Assembly (NCBI GenBank): GCA_021816625.1
Contig: JAKAXM010000007.1
Span: 1-64,000 of the forward strand
Length of the DNA: 64,000 bases
Direction of reading: 5' to 3'
Source of the DNA: Pseudomonadota bacterium
Lineage (GTDB): Bacteria; Pseudomonadota; Gammaproteobacteria; Acidiferrobacterales; Acidiferrobacteraceae
This document shows, piece after piece, positions 1-7,745 of the stretch. The notes beneath the pieces are model-generated. The model saw only the letters and a list, made by a program, of their open reading frames with translations, had not been told where the DNA came from and ran no database searches. Each line of letters opens with the position of its first letter. Position 1 is the first letter of the stretch. The position numbers and the translations under genes are program-made.

Positions 1-306
1 GCAGGCGCCGGGGGCGCCGCCCACCTGCCGGGCATGGTCGCTGCCAAGACCACGCTCCCGGTGCTCGGTGTGCCTATGCCATCGCATGCCCTGAATGGTC
101 TCGATTCCTTGCTTTCGATCGTCCAGATGCCCGCCGGGGTACCGGTTGCGACCTTTGCCATCGGGCGCGCCGGGGCTGTGAATGCCGCGCTCTTCGCCGC
201 GGCCTTGCTCGCCGCGGGCGATGAGACCATCCGGGCGGCCTGGTCGGCCTACCGGAAGCGTCAGACCGACGCAGTACTGGCGCACGGCGACCCGCGCACG
301 CCATGA
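1..306 (+). CDS. purE: PurE, N5-carboxyaminoimidazole ribonucleotide mutase (C-terminal part)
   Basis: The reading frame is open from base 1, so the start lies outside the window. The visible 101 codons begin [12 protein letters not shown], the conserved glycine-rich PurE motif that binds the nucleotide, followed by the typical P-V-L-G-V-P stretch. PurE moves the carboxyl group of N5-CAIR to C4 in de novo purine synthesis. The stop overlaps the purK start (purK ATG at 303), so the two are translationally coupled. Identification rests on motif and neighbour; only the N-terminus is missing. Confidence 0.95.
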   Translation, partial: AGAGGAAHLPGMVAAKTTLPVLGVPMPSHALNGLDSLLSIVQMPAGVPVATFAIGRAGAVNAALFAAALLAAGDETIRAAWSAYRKRQTDAVLAHGDPRTP

Positions 307-1391
307 TCGTAGGAATCATCGGCGGCGGCCAGCTCGCCCGCATGCTGGCCTTGGCCGGTCAGCCCCTGGGCATCGAGTGCCTCTTTCTGGATCCTGCCGT
401 GGATGCCTGCGCGCGCAGCGCAGGCGAACTCGTCTGCGGGGCTTACGACGACGAGTCTTTGTTGGGCGTCCTGGCCGCGCGCGCCGACGTCGTGACCTAC
501 GAGTTCGAAAACGTACCGGCGACGAGCCTACGCTACTTGGCCCAGCGGGTTCGCGTGCATCCGTCCGCCGAAGCGCTCGGGATCGCGCGCGACCGCTGGC
601 ATGAGAAACGGCTCTTTGCGGAGCTCGGAATCCCGACCCCGTCGTTCATGGCGGTCGACTCATGGGCCGACTGTGAGCAGGCGGTGGCCGCCATCGGTCT
701 GCCCGCGGTCTTAAAGACGCGCACCATGGGCTACGATGGCCGCGGGCAGCGTATGTTGCGTAGCGCCGCAGATCTGAAGGAAGGCTATGCGGCCTTGGCC
801 GGCATGCCCTTGATCCTCGAAGGCTTCGTCCCCTTTGATCGCGAGGTGTCGATCGTGGCGGTGCGTAGCGCGGCCGGGGTCACCCGGTTTTATCCCTTGA
901 CCGAAAACCTCCACAAGGGCGGTGTACTCGTGCAGTCGGTAAGCCGTCCCGCCGATCCCCTGTCGGCTCAGGCCCGCGCGCTCGCGTCGGTGCTCCTCGA
1001 CCGTCTGAACTATGTGGGCGTACTGGCCCTCGAGCTCTTTCAGAGGGGTGACCGCCTGCTGGCAAATGAGATGGCCCCCCGTGTCCATAACTCCGGCCAT
1101 TGGACCATCGAAGGCGCGGAAACGAGTCAATTCGAGAATCATTTGCGGGCGGTTGCGGGCCTGCCGCTCGGGGCCACCGGTGCGCTGGCCGCGGCCGGCA
1201 TGGTCAATTTCGTAGGGCAGATCCCCGACCCCCAAGCGGTTTTGGCGGTGCCCGGCGCGCACCTCCATGTCTACGGCAAGGTACCGCGCCCCGGCCGCAA
1301 GCTCGGCCATGCCACGGTGCGGGCGGCCGACGAAACCGCCCTCTATGCGGCTTTGGCTAGACTGCGAGCCTTGGCCGGGACCGCCTCTTAA
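303..1391 (+). CDS. purK: PurK, N5-carboxyaminoimidazole ribonucleotide synthase
   Basis: The 362-aa product has the usual PurK length and ATP-grasp architecture. An N-terminal pre-ATP-grasp fold begins [13 protein letters not shown], a glycine-rich loop [12 protein letters not shown] lies near residue 145, and [14 protein letters not shown] near 255 is the conserved metal/phosphate site. It makes N5-CAIR from AIR, bicarbonate and ATP, feeding PurE. It overlaps purE by 4 nt. The stop codon TTAA is shared base-for-base with the convergent DinB-like gene. Confidence 0.96.
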   Translation: MIVGIIGGGQLARMLALAGQPLGIECLFLDPAVDACARSAGELVCGAYDDESLLGVLAARADVVTYEFENVPATSLRYLAQRVRVHPSAEALGIARDRWHEKRLFAELGIPTPSFMAVDSWADCEQAVAAIGLPAVLKTRTMGYDGRGQRMLRSAADLKEGYAALAGMPLILEGFVPFDREVSIVAVRSAAGVTRFYPLTENLHKGGVLVQSVSRPADPLSAQARALASVLLDRLNYVGVLALELFQRGDRLLANEMAPRVHNSGHWTIEGAETSQFENHLRAVAGLPLGATGALAAAGMVNFVGQIPDPQAVLAVPGAHLHVYGKVPRPGRKLGHATVRAADETALYAALARLRALAGTAS

Positions 1392-1915
1392 CCCAGGATT
1401 TCGTGTTGTTCCTGCCACTCCATGTACTCGGGCGCCTCCACGTCCTGCTGGCGCATAAGCAGGTCCATCTGACCCAGGTGGTAGGCGTGGTGTCCCAGGA
1501 TCGACCATAAAAAACCCATGCCGGTATAGTGGCGGGCGGCAAAGACCATGGGCTTGTCGGTATCGCTCGCCGTGAGCGCCTTTAGACGTTCCATATTTTT
1601 CTGGTGGCGTTGTTCATAGATATGGATGAAGCTCGGCACCGTCTTTACGGCCGCAAGGACCGGATCCGGCTCGGGCATGGGCATGGTGGCGCCCGCGGCA
1701 AGTCGCGGCAGCTGACTGATCCAGTGCGACTCCGCTGTGGCCAAGTGGCGCGCCAGCGCCGCGATCGTGATCTTGTTGATCCGCGAACCGAGGTAGAGGG
1801 CATGCGAGTCGCTGGGGATGCCCGCCCACCGCGCCTCGTCTACGGCGCGCAGATAATCGAAGGTGTGCAGGACCTCCTGGTTGAAGAGGGACTGGAAGCG
1901 CTCAAGTTCGGTCAT
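1388..1915 (-). CDS. DinB-family protein
   Basis: A 175-aa product using the ATG at 1915, chosen because AAGGAG lies six bases upstream; the longer track ORF adds an unlikely 32-aa leader. The sequence is helical, with H57 and H64 and a C-terminal HHAYHLGQM (142-150). This matches the DinB/YfiT four-helix bundle, which binds a divalent metal through three histidines. Members include thiol-dependent transferases and proteins of unknown role, so the substrate cannot be named. It is convergent with purK and downstream of the sigma54 regulator, from which it has its own RBS. Confidence 0.75.
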   Translation of the reverse strand: MTELERFQSLFNQEVLHTFDYLRAVDEARWAGIPSDSHALYLGSRINKITIAALARHLATAESHWISQLPRLAAGATMPMPEPDPVLAAVKTVPSFIHIYEQRHQKNMERLKALTASDTDKPMVFAARHYTGMGFLWSILGHHAYHLGQMDLLMRQQDVEAPEYMEWQEQHEILG

Positions 1916-2026
1916 AGGCTGCTCCTTGGGGTATGCATGGGAAGCCGTCTGCCTTCGGGCGGCGCCAAGGCCCATGCTAACGTCCGCGCCTGCCGGGAGC
2001 GACCGGACCAAAGGCGTCTTGCCGTC

Positions 2027-3361
2027 CTAGGCGCGCCCCTTGCCCGGGCTCAAGAGCCCATGCCGTCCCAGGCGCCGGTAGAGTGTGCGTTCGCTTACAC
2101 CAAGCGCCTCAGCCATCGCCCGGCGTCGACCCTGGTGACGTTTTACCAGGCTTTCGAGACGGGCGCGCTCTCCGGCGGGGGCGTCGGATGGCGCGGGTAT
2201 GTGGGGCGCGCGCCGGTCTTCGAGTCCGAGGTCGCTTGCCATGATGGTGTCATCATGACAGAGGGCGGTGGCGCGTTGCAGGATGTTGCGCAGTTCGCGG
2301 ACATTGCCTGGGAAGTCGTATTGCTCGAGGCGCGCCCGCGCCGCCTCCGTGAGTTTGGTACGGCGGCCATTGGCGGTATTGATGGCCGCAAGGAAGGCCT
2401 CCGCCAGGAGCGGGATATCGGCCCGCCGTTCGCGCAGCGCCGGCAGCGTGATGGTGATGCAGGCGATGCGGTAATACAGATCTTCCCGAAAACATCCGGC
2501 GGCAACCGCCGCCTTCAGATCTCGGTTGGTGGCCGCTACGAGGCGTACCTCGGCATGCAAAAGCGCCCGGCCGCCCACCCGCCGGAAGGTCCCGGTCTCG
2601 AGGGTCCGCAAGAGCTTCGCCTGCATGGCAAGGGGGATCTCACCGATCTCGTCTAGAAAGAGCGTTCCGCCATGGGCGCTTTCGAAGAGACCCGTCTTGC
2701 GCCCCAGGCAGCCCGTAAAGGCGCCAGCCTCATGACCGAACATCTCGCTTTCGAAGAGCTGTTCGGACAGCGTCGTACAGTCCACGGCGACGAACGGTCG
2801 GGAGTGGCGAGGACTGTGGTCGTGCAGATAGCGCGCCGCCAGTTCCTTGCCGACGCCGCTCTCACCTTCGAGGAGTACCGCCGCACTGCTTGGGGCTGCA
2901 TGGCTCAATTGGTCGACGGCCCGCGCGAGCCGCTCCGAGCGGCCGAGCATGCGCATGTCTTCACAGTTCATGAGTCCCGGCGGCGCGAGCCTCTGTATGC
3001 ATTCGCCCAGCACGGTTTCGCCGTGGGGGAGGGTTACCGGATAGCCCTTGATGCCGACATATTCAGGGCGCCCTTCGGCGTCGAAGTGGGTGTGGACCAC
3101 GCGTTGCGTGGCGCCCTGAGCAAAGACCTGCTGGTGCGGACAGGCCTCCCCATGCAGGTGGCAGGGCGAGTCGCGGTGGTGGGAGACCTGATAGCACGCG
3201 CGCCCGATGACTTGGGCGTCGTCGACCCCGTAGGCTAGGCGATAGGCCCGATTGGCCGCGACGATACGATAGTCGCGATTTATGAGCACGGCCGGATGGT
3301 CCTGCATGTCGATCAGCGATTGGACCGAGGCGTGCTCGTGAGCTGTCCCTTCTGACATCAT
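2027..3361 (-). CDS. Sigma54-dependent PAS/AAA+ transcriptional activator
   Basis: A 444-aa one-component enhancer-binding protein. An N-terminal PAS domain (about 13-125) carries a Cys/His-rich patch with C56, H61, H62, C67 and C74. The AAA+ domain has Walker A GESGVGKE (166-173), Walker B LFLDEIG (234-240) and an arginine-finger region FREDLYYR (291-298). The sigma54-contacting loop reads GAFTGC (213-218) instead of GAFTGA. A Fis-type helix-turn-helix lies at about 405-432. There is no receiver domain, so it probably senses a signal directly through the PAS cysteines (inference). It is divergent from the DsrE/TusA/SQR operon, whose sigma54 promoter it most likely activates. ATGs at 3361 and 3358 are both possible; neither has a clear ribosome site, and an inverted repeat overlaps them. 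Confidence 0.9.
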   Translation of the reverse strand: MMSEGTAHEHASVQSLIDMQDHPAVLINRDYRIVAANRAYRLAYGVDDAQVIGRACYQVSHHRDSPCHLHGEACPHQQVFAQGATQRVVHTHFDAEGRPEYVGIKGYPVTLPHGETVLGECIQRLAPPGLMNCEDMRMLGRSERLARAVDQLSHAAPSSAAVLLEGESGVGKELAARYLHDHSPRHSRPFVAVDCTTLSEQLFESEMFGHEAGAFTGCLGRKTGLFESAHGGTLFLDEIGEIPLAMQAKLLRTLETGTFRRVGGRALLHAEVRLVAATNRDLKAAVAAGCFREDLYYRIACITITLPALRERRADIPLLAEAFLAAINTANGRRTKLTEAARARLEQYDFPGNVRELRNILQRATALCHDDTIMASDLGLEDRRAPHIPAPSDAPAGERARLESLVKRHQGRRRAMAEALGVSERTLYRRLGRHGLLSPGKGRA

Positions 3362-3393
3362 GACATGACAGCACTGCCACAGCTGTCATGTCA
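3361..3393. promoter_or_regulatory. Perfect inverted repeat, likely enhancer site of the sigma54 activator
   Basis: The arms TGACATGACAGC (3361-3372) and GCTGTCATGTCA (3382-3393) are exact reverse complements, separated by 9 bp, so arm centres are 21 bp apart (two helical turns). The site lies about 75 bp upstream of the -24 element of the dsrE promoter, a normal enhancer distance. It also overlaps the regulator's own start codon, which suggests autoregulation. Binding is inferred, not shown. Confidence 0.75.
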
Positions 3394-3453
3394 ACTGACC
3401 GCGCAGGCCGCGGTTGTTCGCGGAAAGACGTCGCCCGAGGCCCTTTAAAATTG

Positions 3454-3469
3454 TGGCACGGTATTTGCT
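3454..3469 (+). promoter_or_regulatory. Sigma54 (-24/-12) promoter
   Basis: TGGCACGGTATTTGCT matches the RpoN consensus TGGCACG-N4-TTGCW throughout. GG at 3455-3456 and GC at 3467-3468 have the required 10-bp spacing. Transcription would start near 3480, giving a leader of about 75 nt before the DsrE-like gene. The bEBP gene and its inverted repeat immediately upstream support the call. Confidence 0.88.
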
Positions 3470-3556
3470 GTTGCCCCTCAAGCGAACGGTCGCGGTCCGC
3501 GCATGCTGGCCGCAGGGCCCGTCGTGACCCACTACATCCTTCCTCTAAGGAGCGTC

Positions 3557-3946
3557 ATGTCCGATAGTTTGCGCATTATCCTGACCTCGGGGACTCGCGA
3601 AAAACTGCAAATGGCGGCGATGACGGCGGCCGTCGCGGCCGCCGGAGGCGCCGATGTCCAGGTCTTCGTGTCCATGAATGCCTTGTTGTTTTTCCGGCGC
3701 GAGGCGGCGCCGGAGGCCCCCGCTGAAGGGGAGGTTGGGCGCTTGTTGATCGCTCGCAACGCCCCGCGCTTCTTGGACTTGTTTGCCCAGGCCGTGGATC
3801 TCGGGTCGGCCCAGATCTACCCATGTTCCATGGCCATGGACGTTTTGTCCCTGGGATCTGCCGATCTCGCCCCCTATATGGGCAAGCCGCTTGGACTCAC
3901 GAAGTTCCTGAGCGAGCTCGCGGGCAGTCATGTGTTGAGTTTTTAA
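3557..3946 (+). CDS. DsrE-family sulfur carrier/transferase
   Basis: A 129-aa product starting at the ATG preceded by AAGGAG; the longer ORF begins upstream of any ribosome site. The sequence LRIILTSGTREKLQMAAM followed by A/G-rich helices fits the DsrE/DsrF/peroxiredoxin-like fold. It holds a single cysteine in YPCSMAMDVLSL (near residue 93), at the position of the DsrE2-type active cysteine. DsrE proteins carry persulfide sulfur and exchange it with TusA. It is the first gene of the sigma54-driven operon and is followed 14 nt later by tusA. The exact subfamily (DsrE2, DsrE3) cannot be settled by eye. Confidence 0.8.
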   Translation: MSDSLRIILTSGTREKLQMAAMTAAVAAAGGADVQVFVSMNALLFFRREAAPEAPAEGEVGRLLIARNAPRFLDLFAQAVDLGSAQIYPCSMAMDVLSLGSADLAPYMGKPLGLTKFLSELAGSHVLSF

Positions 3947-3960
3947 GGGAGGTTGGGTGT

Positions 3961-4191
3961 ATGAGTGATATGAAAGTCGTCGATGCCCGCGGCAGTTTTT
4001 GCCCCGGGCCCCTCATGGAGTTGATCGCCGCCATGAAGGTCGTGGGCGTAGGCGATGAGCTCGAGGTCTTGTCCACCGACAAGGGCTCGGCCGAGGACAT
4101 ACCCGAATGGATCAAGAAGGTCGGGCACACGCTCGTTTCGAGCGTCGAGGAAGGCGGCGTTTACCGCCTGCGGGTTCGCAAGACCAAATAA
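3961..4191 (+). CDS. tusA: TusA-family sulfur carrier protein
   Basis: A 76-aa TusA/SirA-like protein. The start at 3961 follows GGGAGG by eight bases; the track ORF starting at 3823 is not needed. The signature FCPGPLMELI near residue 14 supplies the sulfur-binding cysteine in a CPGP version of the CPxP motif. TusA proteins pass sulfane sulfur between rhodaneses, DsrE proteins and oxidising enzymes in sulfur oxidisers. Its place between a DsrE-like protein and an SQR-like flavoprotein points to sulfur oxidation rather than tRNA thiolation, though the second role is not excluded. Confidence 0.87.
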   Translation: MSDMKVVDARGSFCPGPLMELIAAMKVVGVGDELEVLSTDKGSAEDIPEWIKKVGHTLVSSVEEGGVYRLRVRKTK

Positions 4192-4229
4192 GTGGTTACG
4201 GTGATCTCACATAAAGGGGAGTGGCACGG

Positions 4230-5366
4230 ATGAAAAGGATCCTCATAGTCGGTGGCGGCACGGGTGGCACCATACTCGCCAATAATCTGGCGCGCCGCTT
4301 AAGGCGCGAGCTCGATGGTGGGCAAGTTGCCATCACCATGCTCTCGGCGAGCGCCCGGCACATGTACCAGCCAGGGCTGCTGTACGTCGCCTTCGGCAAG
4401 ATCGCGGCCGCCGACCTTTATCGGGATCAAGAGTCTATCCTCGATCCCGCGGTGCGTTTTCACGTGGATCCGGCCGAGACCTTCGATCTCGATCACAACG
4501 AGGTCAAGGGTAAGAGCGGGACGGTCTACGGCTATGACTATCTCGCGATCTGTACGGGCTCGCGTCCGGTCTTGGCGCAAGTGCCGGGCCTTACGGAGGC
4601 CGCGCACCACGTCTATACCGAGGAGGCGGCGCTTAAGACCTGTGAGGCCTTGCGGACCTTCACGGGCGGCCGTATCGCCATCGTGACCGGCGTCCCCCAT
4701 AAGTGTCCCATGGTGCCGCTTGAGCTCACCTTTATGATGTACGACTACTTCAAGGACCGGGACCTTTTGGATAAGGTGAGTTTCACCTACACCTATCCTA
4801 TTGGTCGCATCCACTCCCTTGAGAATGTCGCCAAATGGGCAGCCCCCGAATTCGATCGCATGGGCGTACGTTACGAAACCCTGTTCAACGCCAAAGAGGT
4901 GGATGTTGCCCAGAAGCGGGTCCATAGCGAGGAGGGCACTTCTATCGACTTCGATCTCCTGATTTCGGTGCCGCCTCATAAAGGCATGGAGGCGGTCGAG
5001 CAGAACAAGCTCGGAGCCGGGGGCTTTATCCCGACGAACCGGACCACTCTGGCCATGGAAGGCCGCCAGAACGTGTTCGTACTGGGCGATACGACCAATC
5101 TGCCGATCAGTAAGGCGGGATCCACCGCCCATTACGAGGCCGAGGTTCTGGGTGAAAACCTAGCACGTCTGGCGACCGGCGGCGGGGCTATGCGCCCGTA
5201 CGAAGGCAAGGTCTTTTGCTTCATAGAGGCCGGCCGCGACCGGGCGACCTACGCCTCGTTCGATTATAAGAATCCGCCCAAACCGCGCCCGCCGACGCGC
5301 GCCATTCATTGGTTCAAGCTCGCTTATAACGAGCTCTACTGGAATAGCGTACGCGGTCTTCTGTGA
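4230..5366 (+). CDS. SQR-like FAD-dependent disulfide oxidoreductase
   Basis: A 378-aa flavoprotein starting at the ATG with AGGGGAG eight bases upstream; a GTG at 4221 sits too close to it. The N-terminal Rossmann motif is VGGGTGGTILANNL, a second FAD segment is YDYLAICTGS, and NVFVLGDTTNLP closes the FAD site. C159 in PHKCPMVPLE matches the sulfide:quinone oxidoreductase redox cysteine. C330 (VFCFIE) is a candidate partner. A C-terminal amphipathic stretch (HWFKLAYNELYW) suggests membrane association, as in SQR. It probably oxidises sulfide or carrier-bound sulfur to quinone; the real substrate is unknown. The downstream DUF1641 gene may encode a partner. Confidence 0.82.
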   Translation: MKRILIVGGGTGGTILANNLARRLRRELDGGQVAITMLSASARHMYQPGLLYVAFGKIAAADLYRDQESILDPAVRFHVDPAETFDLDHNEVKGKSGTVYGYDYLAICTGSRPVLAQVPGLTEAAHHVYTEEAALKTCEALRTFTGGRIAIVTGVPHKCPMVPLELTFMMYDYFKDRDLLDKVSFTYTYPIGRIHSLENVAKWAAPEFDRMGVRYETLFNAKEVDVAQKRVHSEEGTSIDFDLLISVPPHKGMEAVEQNKLGAGGFIPTNRTTLAMEGRQNVFVLGDTTNLPISKAGSTAHYEAEVLGENLARLATGGGAMRPYEGKVFCFIEAGRDRATYASFDYKNPPKPRPPTRAIHWFKLAYNELYWNSVRGLL

Positions 5367-5377
5367 GGGATGAGGTC

Positions 5378-5995
5378 ATGACTGACACGACAATAAACGG
5401 CGCCGGCGCGATCCTGGCCGAGGCCGGATTCGAAACCTTGACCGACGATATGATAACCCGACTCGCGCGCGCGGCGGGGGACGGCCTTACGCTTTTGGAT
5501 GGGGTTCGTGAGCACAAGACGGCGGAGGCCTTGGCGGTGCTCGGCACCATGGTCTCTTCCGGGGATCTGGCGCGCCTGGCCCATCTCGCCCGGCTCGTCG
5601 GGGCGGCCGAAGATGCGCTTACGGACGATCTCGTGGCCCGTATCGCCCATCTGGCGAGCGATGCCATGACCCTCTTGGACCGGGTCGGACGGCTGGATAT
5701 CGCCCATTATGAGCGGCTGGGGCGGCGTCTCGAGGAATCCTTAAGCCCGGACCTGTTCGAGCGGGTCCTTAAGGCCCTGCCGGTGGCCCTCGATCTCTTC
5801 GAACAGGCCGCGGCCAGCGGTCTCTTGCGTGACGTCTGCGCGGGGCTCGCCGCAACCCGTGAGGAGCTTGCGAAGACCGAGGCCCCGGGTGGGGGGCTTG
5901 GTGGGTTGTGGACCCTCATGAAGGATCCGGGGCACCAACGAACCCTGCAGGGCTTATTACTCTACGCGCGCCGGATCCTCGGGTCTGGGGTTTAG
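5378..5995 (+). CDS. DUF1641 family protein
   Basis: A 205-aa, Leu/Ala-rich helical protein. The ATG at 5378 is preceded by GAGGGATGAGG; a GTG overlapping the SQR stop is an alternative start. Repeated T-D-D-hydrophobic segments (LTDDMITRLARA, ALTDDLVARIAHL) and a C-terminal segment ending LLLYARRILG fit DUF1641, which recurs beside SQR-like and formate dehydrogenase genes. Its biochemical role is not known. Being last in this operon suggests an accessory or assembly role for the flavoprotein. There is no signal peptide. The gene ends one base before the convergent cupredoxin stop. Confidence 0.75.
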   Translation: MTDTTINGAGAILAEAGFETLTDDMITRLARAAGDGLTLLDGVREHKTAEALAVLGTMVSSGDLARLAHLARLVGAAEDALTDDLVARIAHLASDAMTLLDRVGRLDIAHYERLGRRLEESLSPDLFERVLKALPVALDLFEQAAASGLLRDVCAGLAATREELAKTEAPGGGLGGLWTLMKDPGHQRTLQGLLLYARRILGSGV

Positions 5996-5996
5996 G

Positions 5997-6614
5997 CTAG
6001 CCGTGCGCGCGGATCACGAAACGCCCGTACATCCGAAAGGCCCGCGCGTGTCCCGGCACAGGGCATAGGTAATAGTAGGTGCCGGCGCGCGGGGCCACGA
6101 AGGTGGTTGTGGCCTGGGCGTAGCGCGCCGCTTGCGGGCGGGCCTGCGAGCGGGGCGGCAATGTCGGGACGCGGGCCAAGGTATCGGGAAGCGGGCACGT
6201 CAAGACCACGGGATACGGGGGTTTGGCGGTGGTTATGACCAGCCCATGCTGCATACCGTTGCCGTAGTCCATGTTCAGTACTCGCAGCGTCACACGCGCG
6301 CCGGGGTTGACATATACGGTGGGGTCGGTGCGGCCGCCAGCCTCGAAGCTCATGTCGGGGTGTTGAGGCGCGTGGGCCACGAAGGTGATCGTCACCCGTT
6401 GGCCACGGAATACGACGCCGTGCCGCCCTCTGGTGTGCGGGTCTGTCAGGGAGGCATACTGCCGGGCCTGCTGCCATGTCACCCATTGCAGCCCGTGGGG
6501 CGCGGTCTGGGGCATACTCGACCCGGGGATGTGCGGCATGGTCATGGCGTGCGCCATGAGGGGCGTCGTGAGCAAGGCAGTCGGGAACAAGAACAGTCGG
6601 ATGCGCGGGCTCAT
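5997..6614 (-). CDS. Exported type-1 copper protein (rusticyanin/sulfocyanin-like)
   Basis: A 205-aa product; the start at 6614 has GAGG five bases upstream. A signal peptide (hydrophobic 6-20, ending AHA at 21-23) directs export. The C-terminal motif YYYLCPVPGHARAFRM gives C184, H189 and M195 as copper ligands, and GNGMQHGLVI supplies H123. The C-x4-H spacing matches rusticyanin and sulfocyanin, but H to M is x5 rather than x4. A longer N-terminal part and an internal insert (C140 to about 170) resemble those families. It probably moves electrons in the periplasm during sulfur or iron oxidation. It is convergent with the sulfur operon. Confidence 0.8.
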   Translation of the reverse strand: MSPRIRLFLFPTALLTTPLMAHAMTMPHIPGSSMPQTAPHGLQWVTWQQARQYASLTDPHTRGRHGVVFRGQRVTITFVAHAPQHPDMSFEAGGRTDPTVYVNPGARVTLRVLNMDYGNGMQHGLVITTAKPPYPVVLTCPLPDTLARVPTLPPRSQARPQAARYAQATTTFVAPRAGTYYYLCPVPGHARAFRMYGRFVIRAHG

Positions 6615-6673
6615 AGGGCCTCGGGAAGCCAGGGCGTGTGTAGGCACGATCATAGGAGACCGCGTAAGCCCGG

Positions 6674-7486
6674 TCAACGCGCGCTCAGGTCGTATGATGT
6701 GAAGAGTTGTTGCGGTTGCGTCTCGGCGTCGAGCACGAGTCGCCGCAGCTTGGCCTCGGCGGGTACCGAGAACGCAGGCCCCCGCACCAGGGTCTCGATG
6801 TCCCGATCGCCACCCAACACGCGCGCGGCGATCGTCAGGTAGAGGCGCTGGACTACACCGTCTTCGAGCAGACTATGGAAGAGGCGCGGACCCCCGATCA
6901 TGTAGACGCGGCCGAGTTCACGTTCGGCGAGGACGCGCAGCAATTCATGGCCGGTAACATGGGACGGCGAATCGACCGTCACGATCTCGACGCCGGCTTG
7001 GCGGATCGACTGCACCCGGCAGCTGTCGGCGACCTTCGGGCTTACGGTCACGACGGGGCCTGGGTGGGCGGCCTTGAGTTCCGCCCCCGGGAAGTCGAGG
7101 CGCGAGCTTACGACCACGCATGTCGGGTGGCCGCTCAAGCCGCGTGCGCGGCGGTAGTTGCGCAGGTCGGGGTAACGTTTGTGGGCAATCGCCATCATGT
7201 CTTGCTGTTCGCCGGAGGCGATGGCGCGGGCATGATGGGCGGTGGTCAAGACGGCGTCCGCCTGTACCAGCAACTCCGTATATAAACGCCAATCGCGGTC
7301 ATTGGCGATCGCTTCCGGAACGCCCTTGCGGCCGTTGGCGTTACGCATGGCGATGCGCCCATCCAGACTCATCAAAAAGTTGGCGTAGATGAACGGCGAT
7401 CTGCCGTTGGCCGGGATGTCCCCCATATACAGGCCTTCCAGGGCCACCCTTTCCGGGGGTCCCGGGTAGAGAGCCATGACGTTCAT
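6674..7486 (-). CDS. RibD C-terminal-domain reductase (pyrimidine/dihydrofolate reductase-like)
   Basis: About 270 aa from the chosen ATG at 7486; a start at 7594 is possible and neither has a strong RBS. PFIYANFLMSLDGRIA is the usual beginning of the RibD_C/DHFR-like fold, and VYMIGGPRLFHSLLEDG is the conserved NADPH-binding strand-loop. HLTIAARVLGG-type text near the end completes the fold. The stand-alone domain lacks the deaminase half of RibD, so it may reduce a riboflavin precursor or another pterin-like substrate. No riboflavin genes are nearby. Confidence 0.75.
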   Translation of the reverse strand: MNVMALYPGPPERVALEGLYMGDIPANGRSPFIYANFLMSLDGRIAMRNANGRKGVPEAIANDRDWRLYTELLVQADAVLTTAHHARAIASGEQQDMMAIAHKRYPDLRNYRRARGLSGHPTCVVVSSRLDFPGAELKAAHPGPVVTVSPKVADSCRVQSIRQAGVEIVTVDSPSHVTGHELLRVLAERELGRVYMIGGPRLFHSLLEDGVVQRLYLTIAARVLGGDRDIETLVRGPAFSVPAEAKLRRLVLDAETQPQQLFTSYDLSAR

Positions 7487-7745
7487 GGACGCGCGCGGGC
7501 CGACGGCAGCGGTGTCTGTCTCAGTGCCCGGCCGGCCGCCCAGATAGCTGTCATATGCCCTGCCCCCTGATGGGGCCGCGGCGGGGACGCCCATGCCGAT
7601 GCGCCCGCGCGGGGGTCGCCGCTACAGGGGGTGCGAACATCATCGCGACAGCACATCATAGCGGTGTCCCACCGTTAGGGTCGGCGGGCCTCGGGTGGCC
7701 TTGATCGTCCTACTCTAAACCCGCGGCCGTAGGCCGGCCCGGGTC

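Noticed and set aside
1604-2656. 350-aa plus-strand ORF across the DinB gene and the sigma54 regulator
   Set aside because: It spans two well-supported minus-strand genes and has no recognisable domain.
4222-4237. Second sigma54-like -24 element (TGGCACGG) before the SQR gene
   Set aside because: No GC element at the -12 position follows; it lies at the ribosome site of the flavoprotein gene.
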